Positions 9,635-17,900 of a stretch of 64,000 nucleotides of DNA are shown in pieces (within the stretch, counting starts at the first letter, position 1; the number at the start of each line of letters is the position of its first letter). The notes under the pieces were generated by a model, which made no database searches, was not told the origin of the DNA, and was given only the letters and a program-made list of their open reading frames with translations. This stretch comes from an uncultured Erysipelotrichaceae bacterium (GTDB taxonomy: Bacteria; Bacillota_I; Bacilli_A; Erysipelotrichales; Erysipelotrichaceae): contig CALVBC010000029.1 in assembly GCA_944325685.1 (NCBI GenBank), forward strand, positions 116,420 through 180,419, written 5' to 3'. A program made the translations under genes and the position numbers.

Positions 9635-11090
9635 TCTTAAAAGCATCCGCTTTAATACATGGTTATATTTCTTCTTGTTTTCGATGGCGATCTTATTAGC
9701 GCTCGGTCTTTTACAAGTGACGCTCATCAAGCCCTATTTTCGTGATCAACGGGTCAACAGTATCGAACTTATCGCCAGTGAGATCACCGATGACCTTTTA
9801 GGCAAGGATAAACTATCGACGGCCGATATCGAAGATACCTTCAATATGATCTTGAACAATGACATGTGTGCCATCATCTTCAACGACAACGGAAGGGTCA
9901 TCTACAAGGAGGATGCTTTAGGGGCGACCTGTACTTTTGACAAGTTCACGACGATCGATGATGAGAGCTTCATCCCACTTGTTGAACCTACTAAGATCAT
10001 CGAGACCGTAAAAGATGGTAATATCTTGAACACTTCGATAATATCGGATGTATCCGATCAAGAGATGGTCCTATATGGGCAAAAGATCGAAGGGGATCTA
10101 GCTAATTACTACCTCTTTATCAATTCACCAGTCGAACCGATCGAATCATATATCGAGCTTTTTACCGACCAATACTATCTCATCGCTTTTGCCGTTTTTG
10201 TCGCAGCGATCGGGATCTCCTTTTTCTTGTCGGATAGGATAACTTCACCGATCGTCAAGATCAAAAAAGAAGCAGACAAGTTATCCAGTGGCAATTATGA
10301 TGTCGACTTTACGATCGACTCCTATAGTGAGATCAATGATCTAGCTAATACCTTAGATAAGACCAGTCAAGTCATGGCAACGACTGATGAATTACGGCAG
10401 GATCTCATCGCTAATGTTTCACATGACATCAAGACACCACTAACGATGATCAAAGCCTACAGTGAGATGATCAGAGATATCAGTGGCGATGATAAGGAAA
10501 AACGCGATAAACACTTGAATGTCATCATCGAAGAGGCGGATTATCTTGACCGTTTAGTCGATGACATGCGCGATGTGTCTAAACTACAGGCTGGTCAACA
10601 GACTTTAAAGAGGACCAACTTCGATATGAAGGAGACGATCGAAAGGATCATCGAGCACTATCGTGGTGGTATCTTAAAGGATATGTCGATCACGATCGAA
10701 ACGGAACTTGTATCATCGGTTGTTTGGGCAGATGAGACAGCGATATCAAGGGTGATCTCTAACTTCTTATCCAATGCGATCAAGTACTCGTTTGCCGATT
10801 CTAAGATCTTGGTCAAGATGACCGACAGTGAAGATCACCTACGCGTTGAGGTCATCGATGATGGTAAGGGCATCAGCGAAAGTGAATTACCTTATATCTG
10901 GACGCGTTACTACAAGATCGACAAGGGATTCTCGCGCAATATCAATTCAACGGGATTGGGCTTAGCGATCGCTAAAGCGATCTTAGAGGCGCATGGCGCT
11001 AAATATGGGGTCATCTCTAAGGTCAATGTCGGATCGACTTTCTGGTTTGAACTTTCAAAGGATTATGATGGATTATCTAAAGGGAACTGA
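9624..11090 (+). CDS. Membrane sensor histidine kinase
   Basis: The cognate kinase of the preceding regulator, about 488 residues. An N-terminal membrane helix (about 12-34) and a second near 190-210 enclose an extracytoplasmic sensor of about 150 residues. A HAMP linker comes next. The H-box NVSHDIKTPL has the phospho-acceptor at about His267, and the ATPase domain shows NFLSNAIKYS, DDGKGI and GLGLAIAKAI. I chose the TTG at 9624 as start because it gives a short basic N-terminus before the first helix and follows a G-rich stretch; no ATG or GTG fits. It overlaps the regulator by 11 nt. Confidence 0.9.
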   Translation: MKFDLKSIRFNTWLYFFLFSMAILLALGLLQVTLIKPYFRDQRVNSIELIASEITDDLLGKDKLSTADIEDTFNMILNNDMCAIIFNDNGRVIYKEDALGATCTFDKFTTIDDESFIPLVEPTKIIETVKDGNILNTSIISDVSDQEMVLYGQKIEGDLANYYLFINSPVEPIESYIELFTDQYYLIAFAVFVAAIGISFFLSDRITSPIVKIKKEADKLSSGNYDVDFTIDSYSEINDLANTLDKTSQVMATTDELRQDLIANVSHDIKTPLTMIKAYSEMIRDISGDDKEKRDKHLNVIIEEADYLDRLVDDMRDVSKLQAGQQTLKRTNFDMKETIERIIEHYRGGILKDMSITIETELVSSVVWADETAISRVISNFLSNAIKYSFADSKILVKMTDSEDHLRVEVIDDGKGISESELPYIWTRYYKIDKGFSRNINSTGLGLAIAKAILEAHGAKYGVISKVNVGSTFWFELSKDYDGLSKGN

Positions 11091-11691
11091 TCTAAAACTA
11101 TATCAAGAAGACGATGTCTTCCATATCAATGTCGATACGGTCTTATTAGGGGAATGGCTCGATATCCCTAAAAATAAGGACATCCTCGATATCGGCACTA
11201 ATACCGGGGCGCTGCTTTTGTATGCATCGCGCTTTTCGCCAAGGTCACTTACCGGTATCGACATCAATGAAAAAGCCTTGAAGATCGCTAGGAAGAATAT
11301 CGAATATAATGATGTCAAAGCAGAGCTTATCCACACTGATGTCCGTGATCTTAAACATGACCTCTTTGATATCATCATCTGTAATCCGCCTTTCTATGAA
11401 AGGAGCAGTGAGGCAAGATCATTCAAAGATAAGGCCAAATGCGAAGAAAGCATGCCTTTAGATGACCTCTTTGATGCCTATCGTCATCTCATCAAAGACA
11501 ATGGCTATATCTACATGTGCTATCCTGCTAAACGCCTTTTTACCCTTTATGACATGTGCGAAAAGTACAAGTATCGGATCTGCAAGATGTGTCTAGTGTA
11601 CAATAGCGGCAATGAAGCCTTTCGGGTCTTGGTCAAGCTCAAAAGGGGCAAGACCAAAAGCACGACGATCGAAAAGCCGATATATGTATAA
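11065..11691 (+). CDS. tRNA1(Val) adenine-37 N6-methyltransferase-like protein
   Basis: An S-adenosylmethionine-dependent methyltransferase of about 208 residues, similar to the TrmN6/YfiC group that methylates A37 of tRNA-Val. The SAM-binding motif is DIGTNTGALLLYASR. The catalytic NPPFY motif is typical of amino-group adenine methylation. The start is the ATG at 11065 or the adjacent ATG at 11068, both after AAAGGA. Either start overlaps the kinase gene by more than 20 nt, so translation is probably coupled. The substrate is inferred from family resemblance only. Confidence 0.85.
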   Translation: MMDYLKGTDLKLYQEDDVFHINVDTVLLGEWLDIPKNKDILDIGTNTGALLLYASRFSPRSLTGIDINEKALKIARKNIEYNDVKAELIHTDVRDLKHDLFDIIICNPPFYERSSEARSFKDKAKCEESMPLDDLFDAYRHLIKDNGYIYMCYPAKRLFTLYDMCEKYKYRICKMCLVYNSGNEAFRVLVKLKRGKTKSTTIEKPIYV

Positions 11692-11708
11692 AAAGTGCGC
11701 ATATCTTA

Positions 11709-11737
11709 TTGAGGAAATGGTGAAGTTATGATACCAT
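11709..11737 (+). promoter_or_regulatory. Promoter of the rplU-prp-rpmA operon
   Basis: TTGAGG at 11709-11714 and TACCAT at 11732-11737 are separated by 17 nt. An extended -10 TGA precedes the second hexamer. Initiation near 11744 would leave a leader of about 105 nt before rplU. Confidence 0.55.
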
Positions 11738-11743
11738 ACTCGT

Positions 11744-11834
11744 GTTGTAGCCCCCTTGTGGGTCTATAACCGCTCATCGATGGTCTTAAACAGGGTCTCC
11801 CTTACCGCAGATGGCGCGTCTTAAGATTATATAG
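11744..11834 (+). ncRNA. Candidate ribosomal protein L21 leader
   Basis: A GC-richer leader in front of rplU contains a CCCCCTTGTGGG hairpin and further complementary segments (GGGTCTATAACC, CAGGGTCTCCC). Position and size fit the L21 leader element known in Bacillota, which is thought to bind L21 for autoregulation. I recognise it by context and general form rather than by a full structure match. Confidence 0.6.
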
Positions 11835-11850
11835 GAGGTGTAAACAAAGA

Positions 11851-12162
11851 ATGTACGCAGTAATCGAAACAGGCGGCAAACAGCTAAAAGTTGAAGTTGG
11901 CCAAGCGATCTACACAGAGAAGTTAGATGTAAACGCTGGCGACAATTACACATTTGACAAGGTCGTAGCTGTTGGTGGTGATACGATGAAAGTCGGTACA
12001 CCATATGTCCAAGGTGCGACAGTCACATGTAAAGTTGAAAAACAAGGCAAGGAAAAGAAGATCGTGATCTTCAAGTACAAAGCTAAGAAAGGTTCAACTC
12101 GTCGCAAACAAGGTCATCGTCAACCATATACAAAGCTTGTCGTTGAAAGCATCAATGCTTAA
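11851..12162 (+). CDS. rplU: 50S ribosomal protein L21
   Basis: A 103-residue ribosomal protein L21 of normal length. It starts with [11 protein letters not shown] and contains the conserved C-terminal [20 protein letters not shown] block that contacts 23S rRNA. It has a strong ribosome site, TAGGAGGTG. The stop codon overlaps the start of prp (TAATG). It is the first gene of rplU-prp-rpmA, probably under the leader just upstream. Confidence 0.98.
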   Translation: MYAVIETGGKQLKVEVGQAIYTEKLDVNAGDNYTFDKVVAVGGDTMKVGTPYVQGATVTCKVEKQGKEKKIVIFKYKAKKGSTRRKQGHRQPYTKLVVESINA

Positions 12163-12476
12163 TGATCAAAGTTACTACTTGGTACACTAAAAATACCTGT
12201 GCCCGTATCAAAGTCAGCGGTCATGCTGGATTTGATGAAAGTGGTAAAGATTTGATCTGTGCAGGTGTTAGTTGTATCATGTTCGGGCTCATGAATGGCT
12301 TAGATACGATCGGTGGTACCATCATCGAACAAGGTGATGACCTGATCGATATCAAAGTCGAAGAGCTTAAGAGTAAGAAGATCCAAGATTATCTCGAGCT
12401 TGTCGTTGTACAGCTCTTGACGATCTATGATCAATATCCTGAATACATAACTATTGAAAGGAGAAAAGATTCATGA
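12162..12476 (+). CDS. prp: Ribosomal-processing cysteine protease Prp (YsxB family)
   Basis: A small cysteine protease of 104 residues that removes the N-terminal extension of L27. The conserved GHAGFDE block gives catalytic His21, and DLICAG gives Cys33. It sits between rplU and rpmA, its usual place. The start overlaps the rplU stop, and its own stop overlaps the rpmA start by 4 nt. The following L27 has the matching cleavable extension, so the protease and substrate agree. Confidence 0.95.
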   Translation: MIKVTTWYTKNTCARIKVSGHAGFDESGKDLICAGVSCIMFGLMNGLDTIGGTIIEQGDDLIDIKVEELKSKKIQDYLELVVVQLLTIYDQYPEYITIERRKDS

Positions 12477-12757
12477 AATACTGTTTAGATATCCAATATT
12501 TTGCTTCGAAAAAGGGTGTAGGTTCGACTAAGAACGGTCGTGATTCTCATTCAAAACGCCTTGGTGCGAAGAAGTCAGACGGTGAGTTCGCAACAGCTGG
12601 TTCGATCTTATATCGTCAAAGAGGGACCAAGATCCATCCAGGACACAACGTCAAAAGGGGTGGTGATGATACTTTATTCTGCACGGTCGACGGTATCGTC
12701 AAATTCGAACGTGTCGGTAAGACCGGTAAGCAAGTATCTGTTTATCCACAAGCATGA
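12473..12757 (+). CDS. rpmA: 50S ribosomal protein L27 with Prp-cleavable N-terminal extension
   Basis: Ribosomal protein L27, 94 residues. The first 11 residues ([11 protein letters not shown]) are the extension typical of Bacillota and related groups. Cleavage at IQYFA/SKKG would expose the mature [14 protein letters not shown] end that reaches toward the peptidyl-transferase centre. The rest ([19 protein letters not shown]) is standard. AAAGGAG lies upstream inside prp. A terminator follows before obgE. Confidence 0.98.
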   Translation: MKYCLDIQYFASKKGVGSTKNGRDSHSKRLGAKKSDGEFATAGSILYRQRGTKIHPGHNVKRGGDDTLFCTVDGIVKFERVGKTGKQVSVYPQA

Positions 12758-12760
12758 TCA

Positions 12761-12785
12761 AAGCCCTCAAAAAGGGCTTTTTTAT
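12761..12785 (+). terminator. Rho-independent terminator between rpmA and obgE
   Basis: A 7-bp stem AAGCCCT/AGGGCTT with a short A-rich loop is followed by a T-rich tail. obgE begins 14 bp later with its own ribosome site and no clear promoter in the gap, so partial read-through may set the obgE level. Confidence 0.85.
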
Positions 12786-12798
12786 TAGGAGAAGTTAA

Positions 12799-14079
12799 AT
12801 GCAATTTATCGATAAAGTCACGCTGAAGCTCAAAGCCGGTAACGGTGGTGATGGCTTAGTAGCTTTCAGAAGAGAAAAATATGTCCCCTTAGGGGGACCA
12901 TCAGGCGGTGATGGTGGTAAAGGTGGTAGTATCATCTTTGTCGGTGACGCTAATAAGTCCACGCTTTTAGACCTCAGGTATACCAAAGAGATCAGAGCGA
13001 AAGATGGTGGTGCTGGCAAAAACAATAAGATGCATGGTGCTAGTGCCGATGATGTCTATGTCAAAGTCCCACTAGGCACGATGATCCGCGATCTAGAGAG
13101 TGGGGATGTGATCGGTGATATCACCAAGCATGATGAAGAAGTGATCATCTGTAAAGGTGGTAAAGGCGGACTTGGCAATGTCCACTTTGCTTCATCGATC
13201 AACAGTGCTCCTGACTATGCTAAATTAGGGCAAAGTGGGGAAGCGAAGGAGGTCTTAGTCGAGCTCAAGCTTTTAGCCGATGCTGGACTGATCGGTTTTC
13301 CAAGCGTTGGTAAATCGACTATCTTAAGCGTCGTCTCAAGTGCTCGTCCAGAGATCGCTGACTACCCATTTACGACCCTAAGGCCACAACTTGGCATGGT
13401 CAGGCTCAAAAACGGTGATAGTTTTGTCTTGGCTGATTTACCAGGCCTCATCAAAGGGGCATCAGAAGGTAAGGGCTTAGGTCATACCTTTTTGAAACAC
13501 ATCGAAAGATGTCGCGTCTTAGTCCATGTGGTCGACATGAGTGGTGAATATCGTGACCCTGTTGAAGACTATAAGATCATCAATGATGAGCTATTAGAAT
13601 ATCCTGGACATTTAGAGAAAAGACCACAGGTCGTCGTCGCTAATAAGATGGATATCGAAGGGGCCCAAGATAATCTAGAACGCTTTAAAAAGGCATATCC
13701 TGATGTCGAAGTATATCCGATCATCGCCTTTATGGGCGATCTTGATAAGGTCTTATATCGTGTCGATGAACTGATCAAGACGACACCGAAGTTTGCCCTA
13801 TATGATGAAGGCCATACTGATAAGGTCATCTATAAATACGAGGAAAAACCAGAATTTGAGATCTACAATGAAGGCAATGGTAACTTCAGGATATCCTCAG
13901 AGCGCATTGAAAGGATGCTAGGGCATGTCGATATGGACGATGAGATCAGCGTCATCAAGTTTGGCCGTGCCTTAAAGAAGATGAATGTCGATAGTGCCTT
14001 AGAGGATAAGGGTTGTAAACCTGGTGATCATGTCTATATCAACGATTATGGCTTTATCTTCAAAGAGGAAGATCTATGA
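12799..14079 (+). CDS. obgE: GTPase Obg (ObgE/CgtA)
   Basis: An essential GTPase linked to 50S assembly and stress signalling, 426 residues. The Gly-rich Obg fold covers about 1-158. The G domain has GFPSVGKST, DLPGLIKGASEGKGLG and NKMD. The C-terminal OCT domain is present (about 345-426). The start ATG follows TTAGGAGAAG. The stop overlaps the next gene (ATGA). The placement after rplU-prp-rpmA is the usual Bacillota order. Confidence 0.97.
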   Translation: MQFIDKVTLKLKAGNGGDGLVAFRREKYVPLGGPSGGDGGKGGSIIFVGDANKSTLLDLRYTKEIRAKDGGAGKNNKMHGASADDVYVKVPLGTMIRDLESGDVIGDITKHDEEVIICKGGKGGLGNVHFASSINSAPDYAKLGQSGEAKEVLVELKLLADAGLIGFPSVGKSTILSVVSSARPEIADYPFTTLRPQLGMVRLKNGDSFVLADLPGLIKGASEGKGLGHTFLKHIERCRVLVHVVDMSGEYRDPVEDYKIINDELLEYPGHLEKRPQVVVANKMDIEGAQDNLERFKKAYPDVEVYPIIAFMGDLDKVLYRVDELIKTTPKFALYDEGHTDKVIYKYEEKPEFEIYNEGNGNFRISSERIERMLGHVDMDDEISVIKFGRALKKMNVDSALEDKGCKPGDHVYINDYGFIFKEEDL

Positions 14080-14723
14080 GCGAATCGATGAAAAATATGA
14101 TCAAGCTATCCTTTGGCGAAGAGGTGGGTAATGCCACTAGCCATGGGGTAGCGGCCATATTTTATCTATTTAGCTTACCAGTCATCAGTGTTTATGCTTA
14201 TGCGGTCGGTGGTATCGCAAGGTCAGTGGGCATCAGTATCTATGGTGTATGCATGTTTTTGATGTTTGTGGGGTCATGTATCTATCATGCGATGCCATAT
14301 GGCTCAAGTCAAAAATATGTCATGCGCAAGCTTGACCATTCATTTATCTACCTAGCGATCGCTGGTACATATACGCCTGTGCTCATCTCGATCGTCGGTG
14401 GTACTTTAGGTATCGTCTTACTAGTTATCGAATGGGCATGCACGATCTTTGGCATCATCCTAACTTCGGTCAGTAAGAATTATCATAAGCGCTTATCCCT
14501 TACCTTGTATCTTGTCATGGGATGGATAGCGATCTTTATCTTACCGACCCTCATAAGCAACTCTTCATTTGTCTTTTTGGGCTTGATCGTTTTAGGAGGT
14601 ATTTTCTATACGATCGGAGTCATCTTCTACAATCAGAAATGGGCTTATGCCCATTTTATCTGGCATATCTTTATCATCCTAGCTTCCATCGCACATTTTA
14701 TCGCGGTCGTATTCTTTATTTGA
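14076..14723 (+). CDS. Hemolysin III / PAQR family membrane protein
   Basis: An integral membrane protein of 215 residues with about seven hydrophobic helices. It matches the hemolysin III (YqfA) branch of the PAQR superfamily. The conserved elements are the N-terminal ATSHG, S..YH around SCIYHAM, LDHSFIYLAIAGTYTP, and the C-terminal HFIWHIFIILASIAHF, whose histidines bind zinc in related proteins. The physiological role in bacteria is unclear and hemolysis should not be assumed. Its start overlaps the obgE stop. Confidence 0.88.
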   Translation: MSESMKNMIKLSFGEEVGNATSHGVAAIFYLFSLPVISVYAYAVGGIARSVGISIYGVCMFLMFVGSCIYHAMPYGSSQKYVMRKLDHSFIYLAIAGTYTPVLISIVGGTLGIVLLVIEWACTIFGIILTSVSKNYHKRLSLTLYLVMGWIAIFILPTLISNSSFVFLGLIVLGGIFYTIGVIFYNQKWAYAHFIWHIFIILASIAHFIAVVFFI

Positions 14724-14735
14724 TATAATAAGCAC
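14721..14735 (+). promoter_or_regulatory. ruvA promoter -10 box, predicted leaderless transcript
   Basis: An extended -10 element, TGA-TATAAT (14721-14729), is followed by a 6-nt spacer and the GTG start at 14736. The element overlaps the stop region of the upstream gene. No Shine-Dalgarno sequence precedes the GTG. Confidence 0.65.
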
Positions 14736-15296
14736 GTGATCGGATTTATCAAAGGAAAAGTACATGCAATAGGTCCTGACCAGATCTTACTAGATCATGA
14801 CGGTATTGGTTTTCGGATCAACTTCAGTCGTGGTGAAAGGCTCAAGGTCGATCAAGAGGTGACGATATATACATATCAAAACGTCCGTGAGGATGAGATC
14901 AGCCTCTATGGCTTTTTGTCACTGAGCGAATATGATCTATTTACCAAACTCATCACCGTCAAAGGATTAGGGCCAAAGATCGCATCAAGCATCTTAGCTA
15001 AGGCATCCGTCGATGACATCCTAAGTGCGATCGCCACTAACGATGTCGATTTCATCCGCAAGATGCCAGGTATCGGTGCTAAGACCGCTTCACAGATCAT
15101 CTTAGACCTCAAAGGGAAGCTAGTGGATAATAGTAAGGTCCAAGAATCTGATGAACTTAATGAAGCTAGGGAAGCACTTAAAGCTTTAGGATATAAGAAT
15201 AATGAATTTAGTAATATCCTCAAAGAAGTAGCTAAAAAAGAGAAGAGCACTGATGCGATGATCAAAGAGACATTGAAGTTATTAGCGAAAAAATAG
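14736..15296 (+). CDS. ruvA: Holliday junction branch migration protein RuvA
   Basis: The junction-recognition subunit of the RuvAB branch-migration motor, 186 residues, slightly short for the family. Domain I (OB fold) is followed by the helix-hairpin-helix motifs VKGLGPKIASSIL and MPGIGAKTASQIILDLKGK. A linker and the C-terminal domain III, which binds RuvB, complete it. The start is GTG, placed 6 nt after a -10 box without a ribosome site. ruvB follows after 6 bp. No ruvC is present, as expected in Bacillota, where RecU resolves junctions. Confidence 0.96.
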   Translation: MIGFIKGKVHAIGPDQILLDHDGIGFRINFSRGERLKVDQEVTIYTYQNVREDEISLYGFLSLSEYDLFTKLITVKGLGPKIASSILAKASVDDILSAIATNDVDFIRKMPGIGAKTASQIILDLKGKLVDNSKVQESDELNEAREALKALGYKNNEFSNILKEVAKKEKSTDAMIKETLKLLAKK

Positions 15297-15302
15297 GAGT
15301 AT

Positions 15303-16304
15303 ATGGAAGATAGGATAATGACAAGTGAAAGCCTTAGGGATGACGATGATATCAGTTTACGCCCTAAGCGCTTAGAAGAATATGTAGGTCAAAGTGCCTT
15401 AAAGGCCAATCTAAAGGTCTTCATCGAAGCAGCCAAGATGCGCGATGAAAGCTTAGATCATGTCTTATTGTATGGGCCACCAGGTCTTGGTAAGACCACT
15501 TTAGCCTATATCTTAGCCAATGAACTTGGCACCCACATCAAGACGACCAGTGGTCCTTCGATCGAAAGGAGCGGCGATCTCGCGGCGATATTATCGACGC
15601 TTGAAGCTGGCGATATCTTGTTTATCGATGAGATCCACCGTTTACCAAAACAGGTCGAAGAGGTCTTATATCCTGCGATGGAGGATTTCTGCCTTGATAT
15701 CGTGGCTGGAAAAGACACGACATCGAGGTCGATCAGGATCGACTTACCACCATTTACGCTCGTTGGGGCGACCACAAGAGCTGGTGATATATCGGCACCA
15801 CTACGTGATCGGTTTGGGATCACTAGTAAACTTGAGTATTATACCAATGAGGAACTTGAGGACATCTTAAAAAGGACAGCTAAGGTATATGACACTAAAG
15901 CTGATCTCGATGCGATAAGGGAGATCGCTAAAAGGTCAAGAGGAACACCGAGGATCGCTAATCGATTATTTAGACGAGTCCGTGATTTTGCGACGGTCTT
16001 AAATTCCGGTCTTATCGATAGTAAGATCGCTGATGAAGCCCTTGATCGTTTGAAAGTCGATAGTTTAGGTCTTGATAGTGTCGATATCCGCTATCTAAAA
16101 GGGATCATCGAGCGCTTCAAGGGTGGACCTGTTGGGGTGGAAGCGATCGCTAGTGCGATCGGGGAAGAGACGATGACTTTAGAGGATGTCTATGAACCAT
16201 ATCTATTACAGATCGGTTTCATCAATCGGACGCCAAGAGGTAGGATCGTCACCCAAAAAGCCTACGATCACCTTCATTTACTAAAAGAACAAAGACTATT
16301 TTAA
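15303..16304 (+). CDS. ruvB: Holliday junction branch migration helicase RuvB
   Basis: The AAA+ motor of the RuvAB complex, 333 residues. The Walker A motif is [11 protein letters not shown] and Walker B is LFIDEIHRL. Sensor 1 lies in VGATTRAG, and the arginine finger region in APLRDRFGI. The C-terminal winged helix ends with the conserved [11 protein letters not shown]. The ATG follows TAGGAG. A symmetrical terminator lies at the end of the gene and is shared with the convergent regulator. Confidence 0.97.
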   Translation: MEDRIMTSESLRDDDDISLRPKRLEEYVGQSALKANLKVFIEAAKMRDESLDHVLLYGPPGLGKTTLAYILANELGTHIKTTSGPSIERSGDLAAILSTLEAGDILFIDEIHRLPKQVEEVLYPAMEDFCLDIVAGKDTTSRSIRIDLPPFTLVGATTRAGDISAPLRDRFGITSKLEYYTNEELEDILKRTAKVYDTKADLDAIREIAKRSRGTPRIANRLFRRVRDFATVLNSGLIDSKIADEALDRLKVDSLGLDSVDIRYLKGIIERFKGGPVGVEAIASAIGEETMTLEDVYEPYLLQIGFINRTPRGRIVTQKAYDHLHLLKEQRLF

Positions 16305-16328
16305 AAGCGAGATCATCTCTCGCTTTTT
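16303..16328. terminator. Bidirectional terminator between ruvB and the DtxR-like gene
   Basis: A 10-bp stem AAAAGCGAGA/TCTCGCTTTT with a 5-nt loop has A-rich and T-rich flanks. It could stop transcription from both sides. It overlaps the last codons of the convergent minus-strand gene. Confidence 0.8.
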
Positions 16329-16690
16329 AAGTGGTCTTGGTAATACTCTTTGATGGCTACATAAGTCTTTTCACTGAGATCGTGCTCACAAAGGCAGGCA
16401 TCGTGATATGCTGTATCCTCATCGATCCCTAAAGCCATGAAGATATGAGCCAAGGTCTCATGCCGGTCATAGGTCTTTTGCGCTTCTAATAGGCCTTTAT
16501 CGGTCAAGGTGATGATATTATCGGTGATATTGACATAGCCCTCATCTTGAAGCTTCCTTAAAGCCACCGAGACCGTTGAACGTTTAAAGCCCAAGTAGTC
16601 ACAGATATCGATCGCTCGGATACGGCTTTTCTCTAAAGATAGGATATGGATCGCTTCAAGGTAGTTTTGTACTGTTTCAAATGTATTCAT
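16313..16690 (-). CDS. DtxR/MntR-family metal-dependent regulator
   Basis: A 125-residue transcription regulator of the DtxR/MntR family. An N-terminal winged helix (about 1-65) contains the recognition segment GFKRSTVSVALRKLQDEGYV. The dimerisation/metal domain carries His/Glu/Asp/Cys residues in YDRHETLAHIFMALG and HDACLCEHDLSEKT. There is no C-terminal SH3-like domain, as in MntR-type proteins. Metal and targets are not given by the sequence, and no metal transporter gene is adjacent. It appears to be a single-gene unit with a leaderless-type promoter. Confidence 0.85.
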   Translation of the reverse strand: MNTFETVQNYLEAIHILSLEKSRIRAIDICDYLGFKRSTVSVALRKLQDEGYVNITDNIITLTDKGLLEAQKTYDRHETLAHIFMALGIDEDTAYHDACLCEHDLSEKTYVAIKEYYQDHLKSER

Positions 16691-16702
16691 GTGTTTATTC
16701 TA
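16691..16702 (-). promoter_or_regulatory. -10 box of DtxR-like gene, predicted leaderless transcript
   Basis: On the minus strand TAGAAT is followed by AAACAC (6 nt) and the ATG at 16690. No ribosome site is present. Confidence 0.6.
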
Positions 16703-16717
16703 CTATAAATGACAAAA

Positions 16718-16746
16718 TAAAAAAACCTTCTAGCTTACTAGAAGGT
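16718..16746 (-). terminator. Rho-independent terminator of htrA
   Basis: A 9-bp stem ACCTTCTAG/CTAGAAGGT with a 4-nt loop is followed by seven T on the minus strand, a few bases past the htrA stop. Confidence 0.92.
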
Positions 16747-16752
16747 CAAATA

Positions 16753-17844
16753 CTAATTACGAGCGGTGTTCTCTTGTAAAGTGAGATCGACTTCGATCGT
16801 CTGGTTGTTTCTAACGATCTTTAGCGTGATCGTATCACCGACTTCACAGGTGTTGAGATATGAGCTTAGATCGGCATATGATGATACAGTGACATCATCG
16901 ATACCGATGATGCGATCATACATCTCAAGACCAGCTTCTTCCGCTGCTGAGCCTGATTGGACTTCCGTGATATAGATACCAGCTTCAAAGCCATTCATCG
17001 AAGTTGTAAGTTCAGTGATCGTGACACCCATCGTCGCCCGGTTGCGGACATAGCCATTGGTGATCAGATCATCGACGATCGAACTGACGGTATTGCTTGG
17101 GATGGCATAACCTAGGCCTTCAACAGAAGCTGAGGCATTGATGCTGCTAGAAGTCTTGGCATTGACGATACCGATGAGTTCACCATTGATATCGAATAAG
17201 CCACCACCGGAATTACCACTGTTGATCTCGGCGTTGGTCTGAAGTAAGCGCATCGGTTCATTTTCGATCGTGACTGTCTTATCAGTTGCGGAGATGATGC
17301 CGTTTGTAACTGAGATACCAGTACCTAAAGGATTACCGATCGCGATCGCATCATCACCGACTTTTACTTGGCTACTATCAGCGAAGGTCGTATATGTTAA
17401 GCCACTAGCTTCGATCTTGATGACTGTGATATCGCTTTTTGAATCAGAGCCGACTAAAGTCGCATCATAAGCTTCATCACCGACATAGACCGTGACATGT
17501 TGGGCATTTTCGATGACGTGCGTATTAGTGACGATATAACCATCTTCAGAGATGATGACTCCTGATCCAAGGCTTGTCGAAGTCTCAGTCTGGAAGAAAC
17601 CTTGGACTTCCGATGTCGCCTCGATCCTGACAACGGTATCATAAGCTTTAGCGACAGCTGAGCTGATATCTGATGACTTGACGGTCGTCGTACCATAGCT
17701 AACGCTATTACCATTAGCGCTATTTGTGCTAACGCTTGTCGGATTCATTTGATCATAGATGTCATTACCGAAGTAGACACCAACTCCACTACCTAATAGA
17801 GCGATCAAGAATATAATGCATAAGTTTTTAAAACTGATCTTCAT
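16753..17844 (-). CDS. HtrA/DegP-like trypsin-fold serine protease with PDZ domain
   Basis: A surface quality-control protease of 363 residues anchored by an N-terminal signal-anchor helix (about 5-28). The trypsin-like domain has the triad His109 (TNTHVIENA), Asp137 (SKSDITVIKI) and Ser211 (GNSGGG). One C-terminal PDZ domain follows (about 270-355). The ATG at 17844 is preferred over an upstream GTG because GAGGTG lies at proper spacing before it. Ser/Thr/Asn-rich sequence links the anchor to the protease. It is followed by a strong terminator. Confidence 0.94.
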   Translation of the reverse strand: MKISFKNLCIIFLIALLGSGVGVYFGNDIYDQMNPTSVSTNSANGNSVSYGTTTVKSSDISSAVAKAYDTVVRIEATSEVQGFFQTETSTSLGSGVIISEDGYIVTNTHVIENAQHVTVYVGDEAYDATLVGSDSKSDITVIKIEASGLTYTTFADSSQVKVGDDAIAIGNPLGTGISVTNGIISATDKTVTIENEPMRLLQTNAEINSGNSGGGLFDINGELIGIVNAKTSSSINASASVEGLGYAIPSNTVSSIVDDLITNGYVRNRATMGVTITELTTSMNGFEAGIYITEVQSGSAAEEAGLEMYDRIIGIDDVTVSSYADLSSYLNTCEVGDTITLKIVRNNQTIEVDLTLQENTARN

Positions 17845-17900
17845 TTTTATCACCTCGTCTATTATCTTACGTTACTTACTTTAAAATGAGCTTAAAATAG

